From NCBI GenBank assembly GCA_022651385.1, contig JALCQR010000002.1, positions 186,001 through 250,000 of the forward strand: DNA of 64,000 bases. Direction: 5' to 3'. The notes below the pieces were generated by a model. The model was not told where the DNA came from, ran no database searches, and saw only the letters and a program-made list of their open reading frames with translations. Below are positions 17,737 through 26,522 of the stretch, piece after piece. Position 1 is the first letter of the stretch. Every line of letters starts with the position of its first letter. The position numbers were made by a program, and so were the translations under genes. Source of the stretch: Clostridia bacterium (lineage in GTDB: Bacteria > Bacillota > Clostridia > Lachnospirales > Anaerotignaceae).

Positions 17737-18995
17737 ACCATATAAATGATTTAAAAAATTTTATAGAAAAATCAGTCACACCATTTCATACAGTCTTGGC
17801 AGCAGAAAAAATTTTAAAAAAATTCGGTTTTAAACCCCTGCCCGCCTGCGGCAAATGGAATCTTATAAAAGGCAGATATTATATAAAAACATGTGATTCG
17901 GCACTTTTTGCTTTTACAATAGGCGATGTAAAAAACGGTATGCCGTTTCGCGTTGCCGCTGCTCACACTGATTTCCCGTCCATACATATTAAGCCTAATC
18001 CCGATATAAATACAATAGGCTATAAAAAACTTAATACAGAAATATACGGCGGAGCCATACTTAACACATGGCTTGACAGGCCCCTTTCCATAGCCGGAAG
18101 AGTTGCATTAAAAGGCAAGGATGTTTTTCACCCAGAGGTGCGATTTGCGGATTTTAAAAAGCCTGTTGCGTATATACCAAACCTTGCCATACATTTAAAC
18201 CGCAGTATAAACAAAGGTGTTGAGCTAAACCGTCAAAAAGACATGCTTCCTATAATAGGATTATGCGAAAATGAAAAAACTTTTATGACTTACTTTGCAG
18301 AGTTTTTAAAAGTAACCGAAAAAGACATACTTGATTTTGAGCTGTCTTTATATTTGGCCGAGGAAGGCTCTTTTACTGGCTTTGACAATGAGTTTTACAC
18401 TTCTGCACGTCTTGATGACCTTACATCGGTTAAAATATGCATTGATGCCATATGTTCCTCTTTTTCAGAAAGTAGCATTAATATGATTGCGCTATTTGAT
18501 AACGAGGAAGTAGGAAGCCGCAGCAAGCAAGGTGCTGACTCAAACCTTTTATACATGATTGCTGAAAAAATATGTCAAAGCTTAGAAATTAACCTTTTTG
18601 ACTCACTTAAAGAAAGCATAATGCTTTCCCTTGATGTGGCACAGGGAGCACATCCGAATTACATAGAAAAATACGATATTACAAACATACCGTCTTTAGG
18701 CGGCGGTTTTTGCATAAAACAGGCCTGCTCTCAGTCCTATGCTACGGATTGTCTGGCCTCTGCCGTAATAGAGCAGCTATGTGAAAAAGAAGATATTAAG
18801 TATCAAAAATGCGTAAATAGGTCTGATATAATTGGCGGAAGCACTATTGGCTCAATCATTTCATCTGTGCTGCCTATTAAAACAGTTGACATGGGCATAC
18901 CTCTTTTGGCAATGCACTCTGCAAGAGAAATGATGTGTGCCAAAGATTTTGAAAGCCTCCATAAACTTATGGCATTGTATTTCGATTATTCATAA
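17733..18995 (+). CDS. M18 family aminopeptidase
   Basis: A 420-residue di-zinc aminopeptidase preferring acidic or neutral N-terminal residues. The metal ligands are visible in AAHTDFPS (His), SARLDDLTS (Asp), LFDNEEVGSRS (Glu-Glu) and AMHSAREM near the C-terminus (His). Its ATG overlaps the recQ TGA (ATGA), so the two are cotranscribed and coupled; no functional link between them is known. It probably helps peptide catabolism in an amino acid fermenter. A very strong terminator follows. Confidence 0.93.
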   Translation: MNHINDLKNFIEKSVTPFHTVLAAEKILKKFGFKPLPACGKWNLIKGRYYIKTCDSALFAFTIGDVKNGMPFRVAAAHTDFPSIHIKPNPDINTIGYKKLNTEIYGGAILNTWLDRPLSIAGRVALKGKDVFHPEVRFADFKKPVAYIPNLAIHLNRSINKGVELNRQKDMLPIIGLCENEKTFMTYFAEFLKVTEKDILDFELSLYLAEEGSFTGFDNEFYTSARLDDLTSVKICIDAICSSFSESSINMIALFDNEEVGSRSKQGADSNLLYMIAEKICQSLEINLFDSLKESIMLSLDVAQGAHPNYIEKYDITNIPSLGGGFCIKQACSQSYATDCLASAVIEQLCEKEDIKYQKCVNRSDIIGGSTIGSIISSVLPIKTVDMGIPLLAMHSAREMMCAKDFESLHKLMALYFDYS

Positions 18996-19080
18996 TTTAT
19001 TTACAATTCGTAAATATGAAGTACATATATTTTAGGTATCATAAAAGCATAAAGATGATGAAGCAAATAAAAACCCCTTT

Positions 19081-19130
19081 AAAAATCAAAAGAGCATCGG
19101 TTGCCAAGAGCCGATGCTCTTTTGATTTTT
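19081..19130 (+). terminator. Strong terminator of the recQ-M18 operon
   Basis: A perfect 20-bp stem (19081-19100 with 19111-19130) built on AGAGCATCGG/CCGATGCTCT with a ten-base loop and flanking T run. Confidence 0.92.
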
Positions 19131-19288
19131 TTATTTTTACCTTCTCTTTTTAAAAATTTAGCTATCCTTCGTTTTTTCTTCACTTTGCATTCACATTAAG
19201 AGTCCATAATTTTTTCATTGGTAAAAATACATTTTACACAATCTTTTAAAACATTTTATAAAGCCGTATTCGAAGGGAGGCTTATTAT

Positions 19289-20044
19289 ATGATAATAGAA
19301 TCGTTTAAAAGATGGGAAGAAAAATTTATAATAACCAAACAGCAATATGATGAGGTACTTAAACGCATATCCCCCTTTATGGAAAACGACGAATACAGCG
19401 GCGATAGCTTTTATCCTATATTCAGCATTTATTATGACACCGTATCGGATAACGTGGCTTTGTATTCCTCAGAAAAACCAAACTACTATTATAAAGAAAA
19501 ACTTCGTCTCAGAAGCTATGGAAAAGTTGAAAACGACAGCAGTAGAATATTTATAGAAATAAAGAAAAAGATTGACGGTGTCGGAAGCAAAAGGAGGGTA
19601 TATTTGCCTTACAGCAAAGCAATGAAGTTTTTAGATGACAGAAAAATACCGGACAGCGCAAATTATACCCAAAAACAGATTATGAAAGAAATTGCCTATT
19701 ATCTTGATACCAACGAGGTATATCCAAAAGTATTTATAGCCTGCGAGCGAAAAGCATTGTTTGCCAAAAACGATAACTCACTCAGAATAACTTTTGACAG
19801 AAATGTTGTGGGAAGACGTACAAATGTAGATTTTCATAAATCGGCTTATGGCAGAAGCCTTATAGATAACGACACATATATAATGGAAGTAAAAATGAAC
19901 TCCGCCATACCTTTTTGGCTGTCAAAAATACTTAACGGCCTCTACATACACAGCAGAAGCTTTTCAAAATTCGGTACCGAATTCAAATTATACAGCAAAG
20001 AAAACAAAGAAAATATATCAGTCGGAAAGAAGGCGGTATCATGA
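19289..20044 (+). CDS. VTC-domain polyphosphate polymerase-like protein
   Basis: A 251-residue protein of the VTC/CYTH-like tunnel fold. RWEEKFIITKQQY at the N-terminus, LRLRSYG, FIEIKKKIDGVGSKRR, ERKAL, IMEVKMNSAIPFWL and SFSKFGTEF follow the order of basic and acidic tunnel residues in the eukaryotic Vtc4 polyphosphate polymerase. Bacterial versions usually sit next to a DUF4956 membrane protein, as here (ATGA overlap). A spore-coat-like CotH gene often accompanies the pair but is absent. It has a GGGAGG ribosome site. Activity on polyphosphate is inferred from fold, not shown. Confidence 0.85.
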   Translation: MIIESFKRWEEKFIITKQQYDEVLKRISPFMENDEYSGDSFYPIFSIYYDTVSDNVALYSSEKPNYYYKEKLRLRSYGKVENDSSRIFIEIKKKIDGVGSKRRVYLPYSKAMKFLDDRKIPDSANYTQKQIMKEIAYYLDTNEVYPKVFIACERKALFAKNDNSLRITFDRNVVGRRTNVDFHKSAYGRSLIDNDTYIMEVKMNSAIPFWLSKILNGLYIHSRSFSKFGTEFKLYSKENKENISVGKKAVS

Positions 20045-20727
20045 ACATGATATTTTCGTCAATATTAGGTGACTATTTCACACTCTCAAGTATATCTCTT
20101 GTACTGCTGACGGCATTTGTGCTTGGGCTTATTGTAAGCGGAATATATATGTTAACTCATAAAAGAGACGGCTATATGGCATCGCTTGCGTGTACTTTGG
20201 TTGTGCTTCCGATGATAATAGCTATTATAATAATACTTGTAGGAAACAGTGTGGCAAAAGCGTTCAGCCTTGCCGGAGCATTTACAATAATACGTTTTCG
20301 AAGCACACAGACAGAACCAAAAGATTTGACATATGTTTTTTGCACATTGGCAATAGGCCTTGCCTGCGGAATGGGATATGTGGCATGTGCCGTATTTTTC
20401 GGTATTATAATGTGCGTAGTTTTAGCTGTGCTTTCGGCTATAAAGTTCGGCGAGATAAAAAGCAGATGTATGCTGCTTAAAGTAACCGTACCAGAAAGCC
20501 TTGACTATTATAATTTGTTTGACGATGTATTTAAAGAATATACTTCAAGATGGAAACTTATAAGAATAAAAACGGCAGAATTTGGTGCTGTTTTCAGGCT
20601 TGAGTACATTATTGAGCTGGTAAATGACAAAGATTCCAAAAAATTCATGGATGATATACGGGTAAGAAACGGAAATCTTGTTGTGTCCCTTGGCGAGGCC
20701 GGTACAGAAATGCGTTATTATAAATAA
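20041..20727 (+). CDS. DUF4956 membrane protein partnered with the VTC protein
   Basis: A 228-residue protein with four or so hydrophobic helices in residues 15-140 and a cytoplasmic alpha/beta tail. The motif KAFSLAGAFTIIRFRSTQTE is characteristic of DUF4956. The start overlaps the VTC-domain stop codon, so production is coupled. The partner role is unknown; it may anchor the polymerase or carry its product, by analogy with the multi-subunit yeast VTC complex. Confidence 0.85.
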   Translation: MNMIFSSILGDYFTLSSISLVLLTAFVLGLIVSGIYMLTHKRDGYMASLACTLVVLPMIIAIIIILVGNSVAKAFSLAGAFTIIRFRSTQTEPKDLTYVFCTLAIGLACGMGYVACAVFFGIIMCVVLAVLSAIKFGEIKSRCMLLKVTVPESLDYYNLFDDVFKEYTSRWKLIRIKTAEFGAVFRLEYIIELVNDKDSKKFMDDIRVRNGNLVVSLGEAGTEMRYYK

Positions 20728-20852
20728 AATTAGCGGCATATGCAAATTATAATTAGCAACTGCATTTGCTCACATATTATGAAAATTAATTGTATTTCCA
20801 ACATTTATTTGATATACTTTGAGTAAATATTAAATTCAAGGAGATGGTAATT

Positions 20853-21212
20853 ATGAAATTTAATTGGGTTACCTTTAAAATCAGCAATATGGAAAAAAGT
20901 GTTTTTTTCTATCATGAATTACTTGAACTTGAAATAGCAAAAAAATTTGAGTCAAACGGAAACGAAATTGTGATGTTCGGCAAAGCCGACGGCCCTAAAA
21001 TCGAATTAATCCACGATAAGAATTTTAAGAATGAAAATCCTGTTAAAGGTGTTTCTGTAGGTTTAGAGATAGATGAACTTGACAAAATGGTTGAAAAATT
21101 AAAAGAAAACGGCAAAAGCGTCACCGGACCTATAGCGCCTAACCCACACATCAGATTTTTCTTTGTAAAAGATCCGGACGGATATAATATACAGCTTGTC
21201 GAGCAAAAATAA
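20853..21212 (+). CDS. VOC-family (glyoxalase/bleomycin resistance fold) protein
   Basis: A 119-residue single-module VOC protein: MEKSVFFYHELLELEI, GPKIELIHD and FFVKDPDGYNIQLVEQK are the usual strand and metal-site segments, with the last Glu likely a metal ligand. The substrate cannot be predicted. The start is ATG 20853, nine bases after AAGGAG; the in-frame ATG 20844 touches the ribosome site. It is a lone gene with its own terminator. Confidence 0.83.
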   Translation: MKFNWVTFKISNMEKSVFFYHELLELEIAKKFESNGNEIVMFGKADGPKIELIHDKNFKNENPVKGVSVGLEIDELDKMVEKLKENGKSVTGPIAPNPHIRFFFVKDPDGYNIQLVEQK

Positions 21213-21229
21213 TAACAAATATTTATTAA

Positions 21230-21256
21230 AAAACCTCCAAATTGATTGGAGGTTTT
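21230..21256. terminator. Terminator between the VOC and NSS genes
   Basis: AAAACCTCCAA/TTGGAGGTTTT, 11-bp stem with a five-base loop, between convergent genes. Confidence 0.88.
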
Positions 21257-21301
21257 GTTTAAATAAATTATATTTTTTATTTCATAATTTCTTTGGCTAA
21301 A

Positions 21302-22672
21302 TCAGCCTATAATTCCGAATCCGTTAAGGAATATGATTACTATAAGTATAGGTATAAGTATCTTAACACATAACTTAAACCATGGGAACCATCCGAATTT
21401 CAGCTGTCCGTTGTTTGTTACCTCAGGTATAACACTTTCAGGTTTCCATATGTATCCTACAAATATAGCACCAAAAAGACCTCCTAAAGGCATCATAATT
21501 GTAGCGGATATAAAATCAAAGAAATCAAATATGTTTTTGCCTATAAGAGTAAAATCAAGCAGTCCGCTTTCAGCAAGCGAGCATAATACACCAAATACTG
21601 CCGTAATTACAAAGTCAATAAAAACTGATTTTTTACGGCTGAGTTTAAATTGGTCCATAATCCAGTTAACAGGAAGCTCAACCATTGCAACCGAAGTTGT
21701 AAGTGCAGCAAATGATGCCAAAAGGAAAAACAATACACCGAATATACGTCCAATTACAGGACCAAAGCTTGATATTACTGAAGGAAGTGTTATAAAAAGA
21801 AGTCCGGGACCTGCACTCGGATTATAACCGCAGGCAAATACGGAAGGTATTATTGCAAGACCTGCAAGAACTGCAACAAGCGTATCAAGTACAGGCACAA
21901 GAATTGATGACTTAATTAAATTCTGATCCTTTGTCGCATATCCGCCATATGTAATAAGAATACCAATACCAAGAGAACATGAGAAAAATACCTGACTTAA
22001 AGCCGCAATTACAACAGAACCGTTTATAGCTTTGAAATTCGGTTTAAACATCCATACAATACCTTCAGATGAGCCCGGAAGCGTAACACTTCTTATAACA
22101 AGAATTATAAGCATTACAAACAAAGTAGGCATCATTATATTGCTTATTTTTTCAATACCTTTTTTAATACCGCCAAGGCAAATAATAACTGTAATTACAA
22201 GAAAAACCAACATCCAAATTATTGGTTCGGAAAGACTTGAAGTAGATGCTGAAAAAACACTTTCTGCACTATCAGCTGACGGAAGACCTATAAAAATAGA
22301 TTTAAAAAGATAATCCAAAACCCATCCGCCTACAACACCATAGTAAAAAAGCATTGCAAAGCACGACAGAACACCCAAAAAACCAACAATACCCCATGCT
22401 TTGGTTTTGCCCTTTTCCTGGGCAATAACAGCATATGCTCTTGTTCCGCTTGTAATTCTTGTATGCTTACCAATAGCACTTTCAAGCATACAGCACGGAA
22501 CAGCTACAATGGCACATATGATTACATACACAATTAGAAACGCACCGCCTCCGTTTGAGCCAAGCAGATAAGGAAATTTCCAAAGATTACCAAGTCCTAC
22601 CGCCGAACCCGCCGCGGCAAAAATAAATCCAGCTTTAGTAGCAAAACCATCACTCTTTTTGTTATTGTCCAT
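21302..22672 (-). CDS. Sodium-dependent transporter, NSS/SNF family
   Basis: A 456-residue LeuT-fold transporter with about eleven helices. The first helix carries the sodium and substrate motif AAAGSAVGLGNLWKFPYL, and GGGAFLIVY follows. Bacterial members carry amino acids such as methionine, alanine, tyrosine or tryptophan. The start is ATG 22672 after GGGAGG; an ATG 15 bases further upstream overlaps the ribosome site. It is divergent from the LysR gene and shares a 14-base sequence with the promoter of the gamma-lyase gene, so it may carry that enzyme's substrate. Confidence 0.92.
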   Translation of the reverse strand: MDNNKKSDGFATKAGFIFAAAGSAVGLGNLWKFPYLLGSNGGGAFLIVYVIICAIVAVPCCMLESAIGKHTRITSGTRAYAVIAQEKGKTKAWGIVGFLGVLSCFAMLFYYGVVGGWVLDYLFKSIFIGLPSADSAESVFSASTSSLSEPIIWMLVFLVITVIICLGGIKKGIEKISNIMMPTLFVMLIILVIRSVTLPGSSEGIVWMFKPNFKAINGSVVIAALSQVFFSCSLGIGILITYGGYATKDQNLIKSSILVPVLDTLVAVLAGLAIIPSVFACGYNPSAGPGLLFITLPSVISSFGPVIGRIFGVLFFLLASFAALTTSVAMVELPVNWIMDQFKLSRKKSVFIDFVITAVFGVLCSLAESGLLDFTLIGKNIFDFFDFISATIMMPLGGLFGAIFVGYIWKPESVIPEVTNNGQLKFGWFPWFKLCVKILIPILIVIIFLNGFGIIG

Positions 22673-22773
22673 AAATAATCCTCCCAACTTTTTTTGATTA
22701 AACCCACATTTAAAATATTAATGCATATAATTAATTTTTCTTATTTTATATTATCACGTTTCTTTTATTATGT

Positions 22774-22806
22774 GGTAATACCGCAAAGTTATATCAAGTG
22801 ATAATA
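22774..22806. promoter_or_regulatory. Operator-like element between the NSS and LysR genes
   Basis: GGTAATACCGCAAA (22774-22787) followed by AGTGATAATA (22797-22806). The first block recurs exactly, inverted, at 23876-23889 and the second recurs in direct orientation at 23905-23914, before the gamma-lyase gene. It is likely bound by the LysR regulator. Confidence 0.6.
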
Positions 22807-22944
22807 AAAAGTCATAACTAATTTCTACATACAGTTTGAATTTTAGCTGTTAAAAACTTGTCCTTTGTTTTTTGCCGGGTCTTAACTAATAAAAATGGTA
22901 TGATTTATATACAGTCTAAAATCTAAAAAAGGAGCAGAAAGCCT

Positions 22945-23850
22945 ATGACACTACAGCAGCTAAAATACGTTTCAATGATAGAAAAATGCGGTTCTTTCAG
23001 CAAGGCCGCTAAAAAACTTTATGTTTCACAGCCTGGAATAAGTAATCTTGTGCACTCTTTGGAAAAAGAACTTGGCATAACCATATTTATCCGTTCTGCT
23101 ATAGGCATTACGCTAACTGACGAGGGCCGCGAACTTCTCAAATTAGGAAATGAGCTTTTAAGAAACGCAGATTATATATCCGAATATTTCCATAGCTATG
23201 ATAAAGATGACAGAAAGTCATTTTCTGTAAGCAGTCAGCATTATGCTTTTGTCATAAGCGCTTTTGAAGAACTTCAAAAAAAGATTAACACCGATTGCTA
23301 TACTTTAAGCATTAATGAAACACAAACTTCAATTGTTATAGACAGCGTTGCAAAACAATACAGTGAACTTGGAGTAATATTTAAAAGCGACTATACTGAA
23401 AAGCATTTAATGCGTGTTCTTGAAGACCACAACCTTGAATTTCACAGCATTCTTAAAACAAAACCGCATATTTTTATTTCAAAAAAACATCCTCTTGCAA
23501 CTAAACGCTTTGTAACTATTAAAGACCTTGAGCCTTTCCCATGCATAATTTATGACCAAAGCCATGATTCGCCGAGTTTCTTTTCGGAAGAACTTATACT
23601 GCCAGATTTTCACCCTGATAAGGTGCTTTATATAAGCGATCTTTATATAAGCTGCCGTATGATGAAAAACTGTAATGCTTATGACATCGGAACAGGTATA
23701 CTGGCAAAACCGCTTTCCAATGATTTAGCTGCCGTTCCTATACGCGGACAAGCTGATATTACTCTCGGCTGGATAAGCCTAAAAAACTGTGATTTAAGTC
23801 CAATTGCAGAATATTTTGTTACATTGCTTAAAAAATACATAAAGGCATAA
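22945..23850 (+). CDS. LysR-family transcriptional regulator
   Basis: A 301-residue regulator: winged helix in residues 1-62 (MTLQQLKYVSMIEKCGSFSK, then AAKKLYVSQPGISNLVHSLE) and a two-lobed effector domain. GAAAGGAGCAG-like ribosome site precedes the ATG. It lies between the divergent NSS transporter gene and the downstream lyase gene, both with the same operator-like block, so it probably controls both in response to an amino acid. Effector unknown. Confidence 0.9.
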   Translation: MTLQQLKYVSMIEKCGSFSKAAKKLYVSQPGISNLVHSLEKELGITIFIRSAIGITLTDEGRELLKLGNELLRNADYISEYFHSYDKDDRKSFSVSSQHYAFVISAFEELQKKINTDCYTLSINETQTSIVIDSVAKQYSELGVIFKSDYTEKHLMRVLEDHNLEFHSILKTKPHIFISKKHPLATKRFVTIKDLEPFPCIIYDQSHDSPSFFSEELILPDFHPDKVLYISDLYISCRMMKNCNAYDIGTGILAKPLSNDLAAVPIRGQADITLGWISLKNCDLSPIAEYFVTLLKKYIKA

Positions 23851-23875
23851 AATTTTAATTATGGATTTCAATAAT

Positions 23876-23914
23876 TTTGCGGTATTACCCTTTGTGATGC
23901 TTATAGTGATAATA
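23876..23914. promoter_or_regulatory. Operator-like element before the gamma-lyase gene
   Basis: TTTGCGGTATTACC (23876-23889) is the exact inverse of the block at 22774-22787; AGTGATAATA follows at 23905-23914. It ends 37 bases before the start codon. Confidence 0.6.
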
Positions 23915-23950
23915 TAAAAATAACCAAAAATCTATCGGAGGTGTTTTTAT

Positions 23951-25135
23951 ATGAACAACAATAAATTGGGGTTTGCAACTACAGGGATACATGCCGGGGA
24001 GGCAAAAGATGAATATGGCGCATTGGTTCCGCCAATATACCAGACTTCAACATTCTATTTTGACTCTACATACGACGCAGCAAGGGCATGTGATGATTTT
24101 GCAAAGAGTTTTGCTTACAGCCGAATCACAAATCCAACTGTAGATTGCTTTGAAAAAAAGCTTGCGGCTCTTGAACACGGCAAAGGCGCCGTTGCATACG
24201 CATCCGGAATGGGTGCAATTACAGGTATACTTTTTATGGTTTTAAGCTCCGGTGACCATGCTTTATTCTGCAAGGCAAAGTATTCGGGCACAGAGGATAT
24301 AACTACCGATTTCTTCCCGCGTTTCGGCATACAGTCAGATACATTTAACCCTACAGATCTTGACGCTCTTGAAGCGGCTATACGCCCAAACACAAAGCTT
24401 ATATATCTTGAAACGCCAGCTAATCCTACAATGGTAATGACCGATATTGAAGAAGTTGTAAAAATAGCTAAGCGTCACGGCGTAATGGTAGGCGTAGACA
24501 ATACATTTGCTTCACCTTACAACACAAATCCTCTTGATTACGGTGCAGACTTTGTTATACAAAGTGTAACAAAATACATAGGCGGACACGGTGATATTCT
24601 CGGCGGCGCAGTTATCTCAAACAATGAAGAAATACTAAGAAGCTGCCGACTCGGAACGTTAATGCACTTTGGTGCGGTAATGGCTCCTTTTACAGCTTTT
24701 CTTGCAATCCGCGGTATCAAATCTCTTGCTGTCAGAATGAAACAGCATAATGAAAATGCACTTAAAATAGCTGAATACCTTGAGTCTTCTGATAAAATTG
24801 AATCCGTACGTTATCCTTTCCTTAAGTCTAATCCGCAATATGAGCTTGCTAAAAAGCAGATGAAAGGCGGCGGCGGAATGATTACGTTTGACGTTGCAGG
24901 CGGACTTGAAGCAGGCCAAAAATTTATGAACAATCTTAAACTTTGCAAAATAGCCGTAAGTCTCGGCGATACTGAAACTCTTGTTGAGCAGGCAGCCGCA
25001 ATGACTCATACCATGATTCCTAAAGAAAAACGTGAAGCAGCCGGCATTACAGACGGTATGATACGTATGTCGGTAGGTCTCGAGGACGCAGATGATTTAA
25101 TTAACGATATAAAACAGGCTCTTGGCGACAAGTAA
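23951..25135 (+). CDS. Methionine gamma-lyase / trans-sulfuration family PLP enzyme
   Basis: A 394-residue fold-type I PLP enzyme. FAYSRITNPT holds the Tyr-Arg pair that binds the cofactor phosphate from the neighbouring subunit; SVTKYIGGHGD holds the Schiff-base Lys; the C-terminal half (AAMTHTMIPKEKREAAGITDG, written here in part as THTMIPKEKREAAG) closely resembles methionine gamma-lyases, which yield methanethiol, 2-oxobutyrate and ammonia. However, the Cys that marks true methionine gamma-lyases (YGCT) is Gly here (YSGT), so homocysteine, cystathionine or another substrate is possible. GGAGGTG ribosome site. Probably regulated by the adjacent LysR protein. Confidence 0.88.
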   Translation: MNNNKLGFATTGIHAGEAKDEYGALVPPIYQTSTFYFDSTYDAARACDDFAKSFAYSRITNPTVDCFEKKLAALEHGKGAVAYASGMGAITGILFMVLSSGDHALFCKAKYSGTEDITTDFFPRFGIQSDTFNPTDLDALEAAIRPNTKLIYLETPANPTMVMTDIEEVVKIAKRHGVMVGVDNTFASPYNTNPLDYGADFVIQSVTKYIGGHGDILGGAVISNNEEILRSCRLGTLMHFGAVMAPFTAFLAIRGIKSLAVRMKQHNENALKIAEYLESSDKIESVRYPFLKSNPQYELAKKQMKGGGGMITFDVAGGLEAGQKFMNNLKLCKIAVSLGDTETLVEQAAAMTHTMIPKEKREAAGITDGMIRMSVGLEDADDLINDIKQALGDK

Positions 25136-25183
25136 ACCCATATGCAAGTTAAGAACCTATCGGTTTGACTTAGTATTATAAAT

Positions 25184-25217
25184 AAAAAAAGACGGTATTG
25201 GTTAAATCAATGCCGCC
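25184..25217 (-). terminator. Terminator after xdhC
   Basis: GACGGTATTG/CAATGCCGCC stem (one mismatch, one wobble) followed on the minus strand by seven T. Confidence 0.7.
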
Positions 25218-25268
25218 TAATTTTAATTTAAAAATAGTACGTAATAAATTTTACTATGGATTTTCCGA

Positions 25269-26288
25269 TTAAATACCGGCATCTGCTTCAGAAAACTTTT
25301 CAAAAACTATCTTTACTCTTCCTCCGCATACCATTTTAGTATTTGAGTCTTCCTTATCCATATCATATTCGCCAACATAAAACTCTTTATTTTCGTCAAA
25401 TAATTTGTAAGCCCTTTTTACAGCCATAAACTCAGCGTTTCCGCCTCCCACAGTGCCGACAGCACCTTTTGTTCTATCTTCAAAAACAACCATCATTGCA
25501 CCTTTTTCAGCAGGTGATGAACCCTCTTTTTCGGCAACCGTCAAAAGTATATAGTTTGTTTCATCGTACTTAAAAAGAGAAGCATCAAGTATATTTTTAC
25601 GCTGTGTATTCTTAACCTGTATCATCTGCGCCGCAATGCTTACGGCAATTTCAGCCGGCGTTTTTGCGCCTATCTCAAGGCCTATAGGAGAATTTATTCT
25701 TGAGATATCTTCTCCCGAAAATCCACTGTTTTTTAAAAGTCCGAAACTATGCACCACTTTTTTTCTGCTGCCTATCATCCCTACATATGCGGCAGGCAGC
25801 TTAAGTATATTTTCTATACATGCCTGATCATAGCTATGGCCTCTCGTAAGCACAGCAAAATATGCATCCTCGGCAAAATTTTGTTTATCAAACACGCTTT
25901 CAAAATCACAGCAGACTCTTTTCTCTGCATCTTCAAAACGCTCTTTTGTCACAAATTCTTCTCTGTCATCTATAACCGTAACCGAAAACCCGCACATAGC
26001 ACATATCTTGCAAAGCTCACGGGCAACATGACCACCGCCGAAAATATATAATTTGGGGTGGCTTGAAAAATATTTGAAAAATACAGTGCTGCTTTTTATT
26101 TTACAAATGTCTGTGCTTTTTACATTTTCACAGCCGTTCCAGAAGTCCTGCCCGGCATCCCCGAAAATTTCCGTCTTTCCTCCTGCTGAAATCATTCGGC
26201 TGCCCTGATACACACCGCTTATCACCACTGCCGACAGACAATGACCGCGGTTTTCCACATTTTCATATACCTTTTTGTTTATATCCAA
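25269..26288 (-). CDS. xdhC: XdhC-family molybdenum-enzyme maturation factor
   Basis: A 339-residue protein with the Rossmann motif IFGGGHVARELCKICAMCGF (about residues 83-102), DDREEF and GMIGSRKK as in XdhC/CoxI proteins, which insert sulfurated molybdenum cofactor into xanthine dehydrogenase-type enzymes. In this isolate form it combines the N-terminal XdhC-CoxI and C-terminal Rossmann parts in the order Rossmann first, then a CGGRVKIVFEKF tail. The start is TTG 26288, supported by AGGGAGAG six bases before it. It follows a pseudogene and selD, so it belongs to a selenium/molybdenum cluster; no molybdenum hydroxylase is present in the window. Confidence 0.85.
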   Translation of the reverse strand: MDINKKVYENVENRGHCLSAVVISGVYQGSRMISAGGKTEIFGDAGQDFWNGCENVKSTDICKIKSSTVFFKYFSSHPKLYIFGGGHVARELCKICAMCGFSVTVIDDREEFVTKERFEDAEKRVCCDFESVFDKQNFAEDAYFAVLTRGHSYDQACIENILKLPAAYVGMIGSRKKVVHSFGLLKNSGFSGEDISRINSPIGLEIGAKTPAEIAVSIAAQMIQVKNTQRKNILDASLFKYDETNYILLTVAEKEGSSPAEKGAMMVVFEDRTKGAVGTVGGGNAEFMAVKRAYKLFDENKEFYVGEYDMDKEDSNTKMVCGGRVKIVFEKFSEADAGI

Positions 26289-26290
26289 TA

Positions 26291-26522
26291 TTATCTCTCC
26301 CTAAGGTTTGCTCCTATAAAACTAATATCAGAAAAAGCCGATGAAATATTTAAAAAATCAGTTTTTGCCGTTAATAAAATATTTACATCTTTTTCAGTAT
26401 TAAAACATGAAAAACTAAATCTAACAGCGCCTGTTTTTTCAGTCCCCAATTTGCCTTAATTACAGGCAGCGGGCATGTAAGCCCTTTTGCGTCTATTTTT
26501 TTATATACTTTACATTTCTCAC
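26291..26522 (-). pseudogene. Deletion fusion: 5' part of a yedF/TusA-like gene joined to the 3' end of a nifS-like cysteine desulfurase
   Basis: On the minus strand, directly after selD, the reading frame gives KKIDAKGLTCPLPVIKA, the TusA/YedF signature GLxCPxP. After about 25 codons it runs, in another frame, into GTEKTGAVRFSFSCFNTEKD and on to a TAA at 26291, which matches the C-terminus of aminotransferase-V cysteine desulfurases. Everything between is missing. In addition, the likely GTG start (26522, overlapping selD's TGA) is out of frame with the TusA part by one base at a run of seven A. Neither product can be made. Confidence 0.8.

Noticed and set aside
20728-20852. Repeated TGCAAAT/GCATTTG words before the VOC gene
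   Set aside because: Arms are short and irregular; no consistent hairpin or operator could be drawn.
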